64,000 bases of DNA from Ypsolopha sequella (lineage: Eukaryota; Arthropoda; Insecta; Lepidoptera; Ypsolophidae): contig OW203988.1 in assembly GCA_934047225.1 (NCBI GenBank), positions 1,736,001 through 1,800,000 of the forward strand. The letters are read 5' to 3'. A program made the position numbers and the translations under genes. Positions 1 to 10,235 of this stretch are shown here, in pieces (position 1 is the stretch's first letter; each line of letters begins with the position of its first letter). The notes beneath the pieces are model-generated. The model saw only the letters and a program-made list of their open reading frames with translations. It made no database searches and was not told the DNA's origin.

Positions 1-930
1 AGAAAAGCATAAAGAATTTAGAAGATTGAAAAATGGCTACTAACTGTCAACTATGACAAAACAGAAAATATGTTAGGGATTTATGGACAACAAACAGTAT
101 ATACCAACTAACTCATATACACAGACTAACATAATGAATAAATAATAAACAAACAAAACTAATATATATTTAAATAATTTAGAAACTAAAATAACATATA
201 TTAAATATATTTATCAATATATTGTATAATTTATTTTGAATTTATAATTATCTATCCTTTTGTATAATTTATGTAATTTTTTATCTACATATATTTATAA
301 GTACTTTTATTTTCTATATTTTAATTTTATAATTATAGTTCCCTCAATCTTTGATTGTAACCTTAGCTTTAGTTTTAATTTTAGTCTTATAATTAGGTTT
401 TAATAAGTCAACTTTTCCTATGATCTTTTATTTTAACAATATCTTATTGTCACTTTGTTAGCCACCTGTACGAACACTGTTTATCATTTATATTGTAATC
501 TGTTTACCAGCACCCATGGTACAGACTTTCCATTGTCTAGTATGGGAGCCACGGAATGCTGCTTAAATTGTAAAACTGTTTATGTGAAATAAAATATTTT
601 TCATTTTTCAATTATGTAGACTTCTTTATGGCAGCGAGCGCATTAAGCCTACGGAGTTGTTTACAAACAGCCAAATATAAATTTGGTTCATACAAAAACA
701 CTAAAAATGGGTTAGCTTACCGACTTATGGATATCTCCTCATTTATTCCTTCTTGAAACATCTGCCAAGCGAGGAAATAACTCAGCCTACGGCGTCCTCT
801 CGGCGCCCGAAGTATTTTCTTCTTATTTTCTTCACAAAATGAAATGTTTTGTTCCTAACGTTTTTAGTCACTTGCAAATTAATATTGACATTCTCGAAAA
901 TGGACATCTCCAAGCGGATGTTTTACTAAC
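1..930. other. AT-rich non-coding stretch
   Basis: No gene is visible. The first 470 bases are very AT-rich. A segment around 480-615 ends in a polyadenylation-like AATAAA context followed by a T-rich run, which could be the 3' tail of an old retroposed sequence, but I do not recognise it. Confidence 0.4.
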
Positions 931-939
931 ATATTATTA

Positions 940-2620
940 TAACCTAAAAGTACCACTGTATATTACAATCTAGTAGTAAAGAAACTAAGCATGTCATACT
1001 AGCTACTAGCATAACTGATCATTTCATGACATTAAGTAGTATACAGAGAAATTCGTCGCAACCAATACACTGTGAGGTTAATCGTTTTTTGCCGTGCATT
1101 GACTTCAAACAGCTAGATAAAGACATAAGTAAAGAGTCTTGGAACGAGCTATACAATCAGACTGACCTAAACATAGCACTGAACACTTTTCACAGCACAA
1201 TAAATAAACACACAAATAATAATACAACATATAAAACAGCTTCACATAAAAAAACTAAACCAAATTCATGGATCAGCGACAAACTATTTGACATTTAAAC
1301 AAAAACTAAATAAATTATTATACTTTGCAAAAAATATCCTGATAATACTACAATAAAAAGAAATTATATTCGCTACCAAAGGTTTTATAATTTAGGCATA
1401 AAAAGGCTAAAGAAAAATACTATAAATCAAAAATAGAAGAATGTGTAGATAACGCTAAAAAAATTGGAATGTTATAGATGATGTCTAAGTCTAGTCTAAC
1501 TAGTCTAAAAAAGAAAAAAAGTAGCAATATATAAGAAATGTTGTATAACGAAGAAACTCTCAAATTATCAGAAGAACCTAGAAAAGTGACTAATGCTTTC
1601 AACCAATATTTTCTATCTGTGGGTTCGAATCGAAAATTCGAGCAACCTGAACATCACCGAGGATTATTTAAGCAATCATGTTAACCTGGAAGGAGCAATT
1701 AGATCTTTCTGTTTACGGCCGACTACGGCGCAGGAAGATGATTTTAATAACAAGTTTACTTTTAATTACAGTTTAATTACGGAAGTTTAATTACAATATT
1801 AAAAAATACCAACTCATGTGAAATTAACGGAATTTCATCAAAAATGTTTTAAATAATTAAGCGACGAATAACTTACCCCCTTGTCTTTATTATTTACTTG
1901 GGTTTTAAATTCGGCATTTTTCCGACTAAACTAAAAACTGCTGTTCTCATCCCTATTTACAAAAAGGGAGAGAAGAACTTATTATCTAATTACTGCGCAA
2001 TATACCTCTTACCAACAACATCTAAAATATTTGAAAAGATCGTTTAAATTCGCTTAAGTAGCTTTGCTGATGACTTTCTGTCTAAACACCAATATGGGTT
2101 TAGAACTGGAGTCTGTACCAGTGATGTCATTGCAGAAGTAAGTAGAATAGTAACAGAAAATCACGAGAGAGAAAAGAAAAAATCGCTGCCGTATTTATAG
2201 ATCTAGCAAAAGCATTTGATACTATATCACATAAAATTAAAAAAAAAAAAACTATCGCTTCTTGGTATCACAAACAATGAATTCAACTGGTTCAGATCCT
2301 ACCTAGAATAGGATTAGTGATGACAAAACTAATACCATAGAATTCGGTGTTCCGCAGGGTAGTGTCCTTGGACCCTTATTGTTCAGCATTTATCTCAACG
2401 AAATTTGTCGATTGTCACACCATTTGTTTTGCGGATGACACATTCTTGTTATTTTCCGATTCTACTTGGGAAAAAGTGACTAAAATGGCAGTTGAGGGTC
2501 TAGCTTGAGCAAAAAGTTAATATGATTCTAATCTTTGGGCGTTAAACGAACGCAAGACACAATTTATGTGCTTCGCTCCTACGAAAGCTGGTTTACCAAA
2601 AACTGAACCCGTAATCAGAA
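940..2620 (+). pseudogene. Decayed non-LTR retrotransposon (LINE) ORF2 with reverse transcriptase
   Basis: Read in shifting plus-strand frames, this stretch gives the order of a LINE ORF2. An endonuclease end ('ITDHFM') and a 90-residue open stretch (1026-1298) come first. RT pieces follow: 'AVLIPIYKKGEKNLLSNY' near 1940, 'NQYGFRTG' near 2090, 'FIDLAKAFDT' near 2195, 'FGVPQGSVLGPLLFS' near 2345 and the 'FADDTFLL' catalytic box near 2430. Many stops, frameshifts and an A-run insertion near 2240 break it, so it cannot encode an active enzyme. The box order fits the jockey/CR1 group of arthropod LINEs; the exact clade is inference. No 5' UTR or target duplication could be placed. Confidence 0.85.
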
Positions 2621-2818
2621 TCAAGACAAGACAAGACAATACTTTTACACCAAAATAAATATAACAGGTAAAAGAACAAACTTAAAAGAAGGTAACAATT
2701 GGTGGCCTTATCACTTATGTCGATTTCTTCCAGACAACAAAAAATAACAGGAGGTGGGGCACAAAATAAATAATTATTAGGAAGGACTCTTATATACGTA
2801 TATGTACCTATGTATATG

Positions 2819-2877
2819 TTTAGGGGGGGGCGATGGGGGGAGGGGGGTATAAGCCCCCCCTAAGGGGGGGGGGGGGT
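2819..2877. other. G-tract cluster
   Basis: Four plus-strand G runs of 6 to 14 bases and one 7-base C run are packed into about 60 bases, inside otherwise AT-rich DNA. Adjacent G runs of this kind can form G-quadruplexes. Old repeat debris surrounds it. Confidence 0.6.
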
Positions 2878-3074
2878 ACCGGAAATCAATAGTTTTTTTT
2901 TAATAATTTTTTTTCAAAATTAAAAGGTTATTTTATGTTTTATGTAGGATAAAATAACTTGAATATTAAGTATACGTATAGTGGGAGGGGGATCACTGGG
3001 GAGAGGGTGTAATGAAACTAGTTTCTTGAAAAAAAAAAAAAAAACTGAACATAACCTAACTTTAAAGACCCAAT

Positions 3075-3290
3075 ATGACTTCTGCAATTGCTTCGGCGCG
3101 GCGTTGCGGAAAGTGCAGCCCCTTCGCCCTTGCGTAACAAAGCACAGTCACCCATGCTCACCTTCGGCTTGTTGGTCGCCTTCGGCGACCAGCCTCAGCC
3201 GCTACGGCTCGCACGGGTGCCTATGCTTTGTTACAGCAGGCGAGGGCTGCCCTTCCTCCACGCCTACGGCTTTTTATATACACTCTAGGG
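3075..3290. repeat. GC-rich block, probable dispersed repeat
   Basis: A sharp GC-rich island in AT-rich DNA with short internal inverted motifs ('gtcgccttcggcgac', and 'caaagca' against 'tgctttg'). It has overlapping ORFs in two frames and neither resembles a known protein. I read it as a remnant of a repeat, not a gene. Confidence 0.35.
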
Positions 3291-4184
3291 GTAGTACCCA
3301 CAAGACTGTATAGAGTCGGGGTGCTCTGATTCGGTTTTGGAACTTATTCAACCTATTTTTTGCATGGAGTCGGGTGCTCTGATTCAAATCACGAAGAAAA
3401 CAAAATGTCTGCATTGGTTTTTTTTTTATATCCTGGATACTAGTCCTTTGAGCCAATTTTTAGCGAAATACAACAAAAAAAATTAAATTACGTCAATTTT
3501 AATGCGTCACTCACAGCAGTTTCGGAACACAACCAAAAAAAAAAAAAAAATTAAGTCATAAAATCAATTAAAATTGAACCTTAAGACAATTTTTGAGGTT
3601 ATTTTACGAAAGTTGAAATTTTTTTTTGAGAAAACTATTGATTTCCGGTAACTGAAATTTCGTGAGATTAATAACAATAACAAGAGCTATTCTGGAAAAA
3701 AAAATGAAGGTACCTTTGTATGTATACTCGTATAAGAGACGAGCCAATTATTATTAAATAGAGAGCAAATACCTAAAATAAATACACAAGTTAAACATGG
3801 TACATACAAATATTTAGACTTCGATAAATATAATAATATACACTATTATATAACTAAAATAAATAATATAATATGTTCCCGCAGGATCATAAAGTAAAGA
3901 ACTCGTTTAATATGAAGCAGTTTAATAAATATTGTACAATAATACGTGGTGTCAAATCAGTAGTCTAGTTTGAGTGTGTCGAGCTGGCTCGCTGATTCCC
4001 CGACCCCCGCGCCCGCAGGCACCGACGACCGGTTATGTGAGTTGTAGGAGCGAACATAATACATAAACCAAAAGTAAATAAATATTAGTGGCAGAAGTAG
4101 GGACTTAATAAACATATTTTATGAAGAAAGAAAAGATCCTTAAGTAATTTTTTGAATCCACAACTGTACTACTGAATGCAATTG

Positions 4185-4915
4185 TAAAAAAACTGGCCAA
4201 GTGCGAATCAGACTCGCGTACCTAGGTTTTTATATTGTGGATGATAAATTTAATTTTATAATTTTTTTTTCGTAAATTTCTCAACCGCTTTATTTTTCCT
4301 GTAATCTTTACGTAAACACATTTCACCATGATTATTTTTATGTTTTTCGGTCAACTGGTTTTGGAGATAAGATACATACATTTTTTTTTGTGGTTTTTCA
4401 AGGATTTTTCGAAATAGATGCAAACAAATATAGCCAAACTATATATATTTAAAATTAAATTTTTTATACCTATAATTTGATACCCATATTTCTTTTTATA
4501 AAATACATATTTTTTATTTAAATTCTTTTTACATATATTTCTTATTTGTGCTGTTTTTTTTAGATCGTTATAGTTTTCCTGTAGTTGGCCTGTTATCTTT
4601 CAGTATGATCTTTAATCGACATTTTTTTTTTCATATTTTTCGGTCTACCAGCTTTAGAGATAAGGGGGGGGACATACATATTTTTGTGTTTTTTTTAAAG
4701 ATTTCTCGAAACCAGTGCCCGCAAATATGCTATTGTAAACAATTTCAAAATTTTTCATATTTTTTTTCACCGTGATATGTGGGAAAATAATTGCTATTTT
4801 TGTGCCAAATTTCATATCTTTATATTTGGTGCTAAAGTTTTGAGGCTGTGATATACGGAAAGACGGACAATGGAGTCTCACCATAAAGACTCACCATAAC
4901 TCACCATAAATCTCT
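4185..4915. repeat. Dispersed lepidopteran repeat, 'aagtgcgagtc/gggttccg' family, copy 1
   Basis: Begins 'ccaagtgcgaatcagactcg', runs through T-rich blocks, and ends with 'gacggacaatggagtctcac'. The same beginning, middle (phrases such as 'aaccagtg', 'gtgctaaag', 'gaggctgtga') and end recur at 6480, 21630, 22540, 34430, 43630, 55290, 55740, 56630 and 58020-58745 in this window, in both orientations. I recognise the sequence style from many moth genomes but cannot name the element class. Confidence 0.7.
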
Positions 4916-6120
4916 TTTCAATTTGCTTTGTTTTGTGTAACTTTACTGAGTAACTTAAAACGTAAGTACATGTTGCGGTTATAATGCCGTGCACATAAAT
5001 TTGTTTACTTGCAAGATTTATGTGGAAACTTGTTTGGTTTAAAGATTAATCTATTGTTATTTGTATTATGTGTTAAGAAAACTGTTTGTTTTCCAATCAA
5101 TAAAAAAAAAGTTCCTTTTGCACCTTGTTCTAGTGGACTCTTCAAAAGATAGACCAAAACTAAAAAGGGCCGAAAAGGTCATCTCCTGAATATGGAAATT
5201 AATACTTTTGATGTTCTCTGGAAAATTGTAGATATTTAATTATGTGCTCTAGCATATTTAAACTCTCATTATAATTTTATTCATATGTGTATGATTTTTG
5301 CGGTGACATATTTACCTTTTATTTTTAATAGGAAATATATTATCTGATATCATGATTTGCATGTACTCCCAAAATTTGAATTAAATAAAAAGTAGTTTCA
5401 CGTGTTTGTGACGGACTGATTGCCAATTAAAAAGATCCAACTGAGGTAGCTAGCCCTAGCACGGACCTCAGTCTATTTTGGGCTGCTTCTGCCGCAATAT
5501 CTATGTAAGTTAAAATATGCATCAGTCAAACCGGTTTCTAAACCAATTGGTCTACATTTTGCATGTACTTAACCATTAAATGTTTCGACACAGTGAGTGA
5601 AAAATGGCGTTTAAAGCGAACTGATACCTAGGCTAGTGTCAAAAAACTGCGCTCTTGCTGCCGATTTACTACATTTCTGACGTGAACTCAGAATCAGAAT
5701 CGGAACATTTATTTGTACTTAAACCAGTATGGTACACAAATCAGTAGTAGTCTAACAATAATTAACGAAGAAGTAACACTAAAAAAAAACAATAAAATTG
5801 ACAAAATAAATAAAATAACACAGTAAAATCTTGAAGAATTATCATGTCACTAGTGCATTATATCAAACATTAAATAAGGTAAATAGTTGTTACAAGAAAA
5901 TGGTAAAATTAGGTAGGTATAAACAAGCAATGAAGAAGAGACTTAAATATATATATTACTATTATTAATTACCTCCGTTACGTTCGAGCTGAGCAAAAAT
6001 AGAACACAGTAAGCTCCTATTAGTTCCACTACTGTCCACTTGGAGCGGATTTTCCAGATTCTATACCATTTTGAACTCAACGCAACTGAACTAATACGGA
6101 TTACGGAGATATTTTCATGC
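4916..6120. other. Intergenic or intronic repeat debris
   Basis: No gene recognised. The segment 5690-5760 ('cagaatcggaacatttattt', then 'cagtatggtacacaaatcag') resembles a retroelement 3' end. If the pickpocket gene has an exon here, its donor must leave one base of a codon to match the acceptor at 6253. I tested the donor at 5504 and its reading frames gave no cysteine-rich match. Confidence 0.35.
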
Positions 6121-6149
6121 TTAGGCTACTCAACGTAATAATTGTGTGT

Positions 6150-6250
6150 AAACGTAGGTTTTAGAGTATGAACTGTGACTAGCATCACAAATTCACCTCT
6201 GACACCCCCTCGAGCATTCATGTTGTGAAAATGTATTATGTATGTTTTTC
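6150..6250. repeat. SINE 3' end next to the channel-gene splice acceptor
   Basis: The run 'gaactgtgac ... ctctgacaccccctcgag' followed by 'attcatgttgtg' matches the 3' part of the SINE copies at 33840-33976 and 48060-48150. It stops within about 10 bases of the AG acceptor at 6251-6252, so it forms the end of the upstream intron. Confidence 0.6.
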
Positions 6251-6252
6251 AG

Positions 6253-6364
6253 TGAACGGTTCAAATATCTCTTGTGACTGCTTCTTGGAGTGTAGCGACA
6301 AGAAGTATATTTGCACAGAGGACGTCATACCTCTCTCGGTTAGAGACTTGCCGAAAAATTCGAA
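6253..6364 (+). CDS. Pickpocket exon: end of cysteine-rich domain
   Basis: Acceptor 'tgtttttcag' before 6253 and donor 'gtaagt' after 6364. It starts with two bases of a split codon and ends with two bases (AA) completed to Lys by the next exon. It encodes about 36 residues with Cys-x-Cys and a third Cys spaced as in DEG/ENaC proteins. Confidence 0.82.
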
Positions 6365-8302
6365 GTAAGTATTTATTTATTCGTTCATTAATTCAAGTTA
6401 GTATTCATTCAATCGTTAATTAATTAAAATGGATTCAGCGAGAAATGGCAGCTATGCCGTTGAAATGCCCGTTGGTTTCATAAATTTTCGTAAATATAAG
6501 GTAACATTTATATTTACAGTCAAATTCATATTGTTGGCTCGCTAAATGCTCAGTAATTGGCAAGTTATGACTTATTATCGTCATTTTTTTTTCATATTTT
6601 TTAGATAAGTACATTTTCTTGTGGGTTTTCAAAGATTTCTAGAAACCAGTGTGTAAATATGTAGTAATAAATATATATATTTTTACAATAAACTCTGTAA
6701 TATCTACAACTTGATACCCATGTTGTATTTTTAATTTTATTTTAATATTTTATTTTTCTCTCTTTTGATTTTGAAATATTTTAACAGTTTCAAATCATTA
6801 TATTTTTTTTTACACCATTTGATGTGGGCAAATTACTGCAATTTTTTTTCCAAACTTGAAGTTTTTATTTTGAACGGTGCTAAAGTTATGAGGCTGTGAC
6901 ATACGGACGGACGGATGGACAATGGAGTATCACCTTAAAAGTTCCTTTTGTAACTTTTAGGTTTTACGGAACCCTAAAAATCAGTTACTCTTACATACAA
7001 TTAAACACCTTTTTAAAATATTAAATTTGGGAACGTGTTTTTGGGTAATGTAAATGAGAACCTGTTATATTAAAAAAATACTAGGGTTAAAAAAAGCATA
7101 TGGCTTCCGTGCCAGAATTCTTTATCCAAAAATGTATTTATAACTTTTGTTTTTTAACTGTTTAAGGCATAACTACAACATGACTCAGCTGATGGCCACT
7201 AAAGTATTCTTCGATAAGGCAACTTGCACTTGCTACAAGAGGTCCCTGTTCATGGGCCTTGATAGGATTATTGGTCTGTATTATTTGAGGTCTTTCAAAT
7301 TATTAATATTCGTCATCATCATCGCCATCACCATCGCCACCGTCGTCCTCATCTTAATCGTCATTTTCATCGTCATTATCATCATCGCAGTTACAACCAC
7401 CACCACCACCGCCACCGTCACCGTCACCGTCACCGTTATCGTCATCGACAACATAATTGATATTGATTACGTCTCGATCACTAATCACGGTTCAAATTCC
7501 GTAGAGGCACTTGTGTTGGGTCTGCTTGCCTTAGAAGGCACTTAGGACAGATTCATCTATCTATTAGCCCACTACTGGACAAAGGCCTCTCCAATATTTC
7601 GTCACACTTGGCGGTCCTCCAACTAGCTGCTACATACAACGTCCTTCAGATCGTTGGTCCAGCGGGCACGAGGTCAGCTTTCACTACGCTTTGCTGTAAG
7701 TGCTTTCCATTCCAACGCCTTTCAGCCCCAACGGCCATCATGTCGGAGACAAATATGGCGAGCTCACTGCCACTTAACTTACTCAATTCGATCTCTAACG
7801 GATATAATCGTTTCGGACTTATGACGATGATTTACAGTTCATTGGGCGACCTTAAATTAGTGGATCAAGCCCTTGGTAAGAGACCACGTCTAAGCGCCTT
7901 TACGGACTGCGGTATTAGTAACGTAAATATGCGACGCAACTACCTGAATGCTCCCCACCTCAAGCATAGTTCTTCTGTCAGCCTCAGGCCCTCAGGATCA
8001 GATAGGAATCACATATACCTGACAGGTCCTGGGACGTAATAATCTTCAGAGAAACATCGGTGTACGAGTATGGACAATTTTCAATTATTTAAGTTTGCTC
8101 TTTTGTGACGAAGAGTTTATTGACTCTTAGCTATGTATTTTTTTCAGGTACATATGGTGGAGTATTCTCAATGAGTGCTGGCGTATCTATGCTCACGATT
8201 GTAGAGATATTGTATTTGTTGTCATCATCTTTGATTTCAATGTTATGGCAACGGACTAACTATAACGAAAGAGGAATGAAAACATTGAAAGAAAATAAAT
8301 AA
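6253..8302 (+). CDS. DEG/ENaC (pickpocket-type) sodium channel subunit, C-terminal part
   Basis: Three exons (6253-6364, 7167-7273, 8148-8302) join in one frame into 123 residues and a TAA stop. Exon 1 carries 'SCDCFLECSDKKY', the end of the extracellular cysteine-rich domain. Exon 2 has the beta-strand before the membrane ('ATKVFFDKATCTCYKRSL'). Exon 3 has the family's 'YGGVFSMSAGVSML' block, where G-V-S matches the G/S-x-S selectivity filter, then 'EILYLLSSSLI', the second membrane helix, and about 20 cytoplasmic residues. In this family, trimeric plasma-membrane channels conduct sodium and are blocked by amiloride; insect members serve mechanosensation, chemosensation or fluid balance. Introns are GT-AG with phases 2 and 1. 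The exons for the N-terminus, TM1 and most of the extracellular domain were not found, so this is either the end of a longer gene or a truncated copy. The paralogue cannot be assigned. Confidence 0.85.
6480..6980. repeat. Dispersed repeat, 'gggttccg' family, copy 2 (in channel intron)
   Basis: Same T-rich body and end ('gacggacggatggacaatgg', then 'cggaaccctaaaaa') as copy 1. It lies wholly in the intron between the first two visible channel exons. Confidence 0.65.
7167..7273 (+). CDS. Pickpocket exon: pre-TM2 region
   Basis: Acceptor 'actgtttaag' before 7167 and donor 'gtctgt' after 7273. It encodes 'HNYNMTQLMATKVFFDKAT' and then a Cys-Thr-Cys-Tyr turn and 'LDRII'. The final G is completed to Gly by exon 3. 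Confidence 0.82.
7311..7452. repeat. Trinucleotide microsatellite (ATC/ACC/GTC)
   Basis: Impure runs of cat/cac/cgt triplets inside the second channel intron. Read through, they give a long Ile/Val/Thr-rich ORF that is only a repeat artefact beyond the exon end at 7273. Confidence 0.8.
7553..8040. repeat. Interspersed repeat in channel intron
   Basis: Opens with 'cccactactggacaaaggcc', a phrase very common in lepidopteran LINE-type repeats; a reverse-complement relative is at 21545-21600. The 143-residue ORF over it has no recognisable domain. Confidence 0.5.
8148..8302 (+). CDS. Pickpocket terminal exon: TM2 and cytoplasmic tail
   Basis: Acceptor 'atttttttcag' before 8148 and stop TAA at 8300-8302. 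It encodes the G-x-S filter, the TM2 helix with the conserved Glu ('TIVEILYLL') and a basic tail ('WQRTNYNERGMK'). AATAAA-like signals follow at about 8292-8330, fitting a short 3' UTR. Confidence 0.87.
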
Positions 8303-8339
8303 TAAACGTTATAGAATTTTGTAAGAATAAAAAGATGCA

Positions 8340-9290
8340 AAAATTAGTTTTGATTAGCTTTTGCTCGCGGCTCTGCCCGCGTTTGTTTTTGTGTAGACTC
8401 TATAATTGACTTTCTGGTTAGGAGTTTTTTCGGTAGGAACAAAAAATATTTTCTGATTAAAATCTTCGTATATGCCTGTGATCTAGTCTTTTAATTCAGA
8501 ACTGTTTTAAAACAGCGATAGACCAAGCAGTCTCTTTTATCAAGATCTAGCATGTCTCTGATCTTAGGTCCTGATTTAATATTATATCTATTTAATAGAT
8601 ATTTTGAACTCCATTATTTATCACAGTCTCTGGTCATTATGAATTGCTATGTAATTGTTGAGCAATTTTCTATAAAATAAAAATATAATGCTGTTTTTTG
8701 GTTCGTAATCGCATAACTTGAAAACGGCTGTACGGATTTGGCTATTTTTTATGTTTGCAGTAGTAATAAGATTTTTAAGGAAAGAAAAATTGGAAAACTT
8801 TCTCAGAAAACTTGGAAATTAGGAAAAACTGAAAGTGCTTTTTTCTATGCGATTTTCGTGTAAAGTCAAGCATGTTTTTTATTTGGTTTGATAAAGCTCC
8901 CGGGTTGGAAATAACTCAATCCACTTAGATTCAATTATTTTAAGGTGTATTAATTTGAAAACCATTTCGAGATTATGGTTTCATATGCCGTATTTTCGAA
9001 CTTGTGGTCTAAAAAACCTCATGATGATGAACATTTTTACGAAAAAGCTACAACTTCCATTTGCCTTCGTGAGAAGTCACTTGAAAAATGGCTGTTTAGA
9101 AATGTGTCCTTTGCTATCGAGATAAATTTATAAAAATTTGCTGCCAACTGATTTGACAGATGGATGACAGATGAGTAGACATACAGAGACAAACCACTTT
9201 TTTATAAGCAATCACGCATCACAATCAATATAATGTCTGAAATTCTCAAGTGACGTCATAACCGACAATTCTTTAAAAAATCATAAAAAA
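8340..9290. repeat. Repeat-derived downstream flank of the channel gene
   Basis: Begins 'agcttttgctcgcggctctg', a common start of lepidopteran dispersed repeats; the reverse-complement style end ('gcgaagccgggggcaaaag') is at 31032-31055. No coding potential was seen through 9290. Confidence 0.45.
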
Positions 9291-9494
9291 ATAAAATCAA
9301 AATAATATAAGAATTTTTTATTTTTTTTTATTTATTCACAAACATCTATCCTTACAGGCTAGCCTAATTCGATAGATATGTATATTTACAACCACAAATC
9401 TTACTTTGTACAATGAAAATCTTAAAATGGCGTATATTCCATGAATAAAAATTTCAAAAAGTCTTTTTGAAATTAAGCTATGGGAATTGAATGT

Positions 9495-9645
9495 TTCTGT
9501 GAGAAATGCATTAAAAGTGGGAAATGTTTAAAAAGTGAGAGATGTATCAAAAGTGATAGACATGTCAACTGAGAAATGTGCCATGTCATGTGTGAGAATT
9601 TTGTAAAAGTGACAGATGTGCCAAAACTGACAGATGTGTAGCCAT
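9495..9645. repeat. Degenerate tandem repeat, about 20-30 bp units
   Basis: Variants of 'agtgagagatgtatcaaa', 'agtgatagacatgtcaac' and 'agtgacagatgtgccaaaa' follow one another six or seven times with drifted spacing. The flank 9650-10225 is AT-rich with no gene. Confidence 0.55.
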
Positions 9646-10235
9646 GGTGACGCTACACATCCTTGTCTAATGTCCACACCAGGTGGCTCATTCTACACAC
9701 GGACTGTGTCCACATGTCATCCCTTGCCACTTTATCGTAAGCCTTTTCTAAATCCACTAAATGGCTTTAAAAATCTGAATTACATGAAACAGAATATTTA
9801 TAAATATACCTTAATAAAACCTCAAATATATATTAAATATTTACTTTACTTTACACTTTATCATTATACTAGTATCACTTATTATATTAAATATTGGAAG
9901 GGTGCTACTGCCTGAAACACCGATCTATACTCTAGCACCTAGTTCGGGCTTAGATGTACTAGCAACTTGTTTACTATAACTAGTTTTTAATCAATCAAGT
10001 ACTTATAAATAACAATCTCTGTTATAAGATACTTGATTTGCATAAATTTTATTATTATTATGTTTAGTTACCTATATATTGTTATCGCCTGTGTTTCCGT
10101 TAATTACTAAAAGAGCATGCGAGTCATATACCACACAGAATATATGCCAGGGAAAAGATATTATAATAATATGGGAACGTTTATAAAATAAAACATCCAC
10201 ATGGCATCATAATCAACTTTTATTAAAACATATAT

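Noticed and set aside
3088..3313. Overlapping plus-strand ORFs in a GC-rich block
   Set aside because: No domain, and two frames open at once as expected in GC-rich repeat DNA.
5430..5504. Candidate upstream channel exon with a GTAAGT donor
   Set aside because: The frame that fits the phase of exon 6253 has no cysteine-rich channel sequence, and the cysteine-containing frame has the wrong phase and a near stop.
7274..7545. 132-residue ORF with Ile/Val/Thr-rich, membrane-like segment
   Set aside because: Only the first part is a channel exon; past the donor at 7274 it is a trinucleotide microsatellite read in frame.
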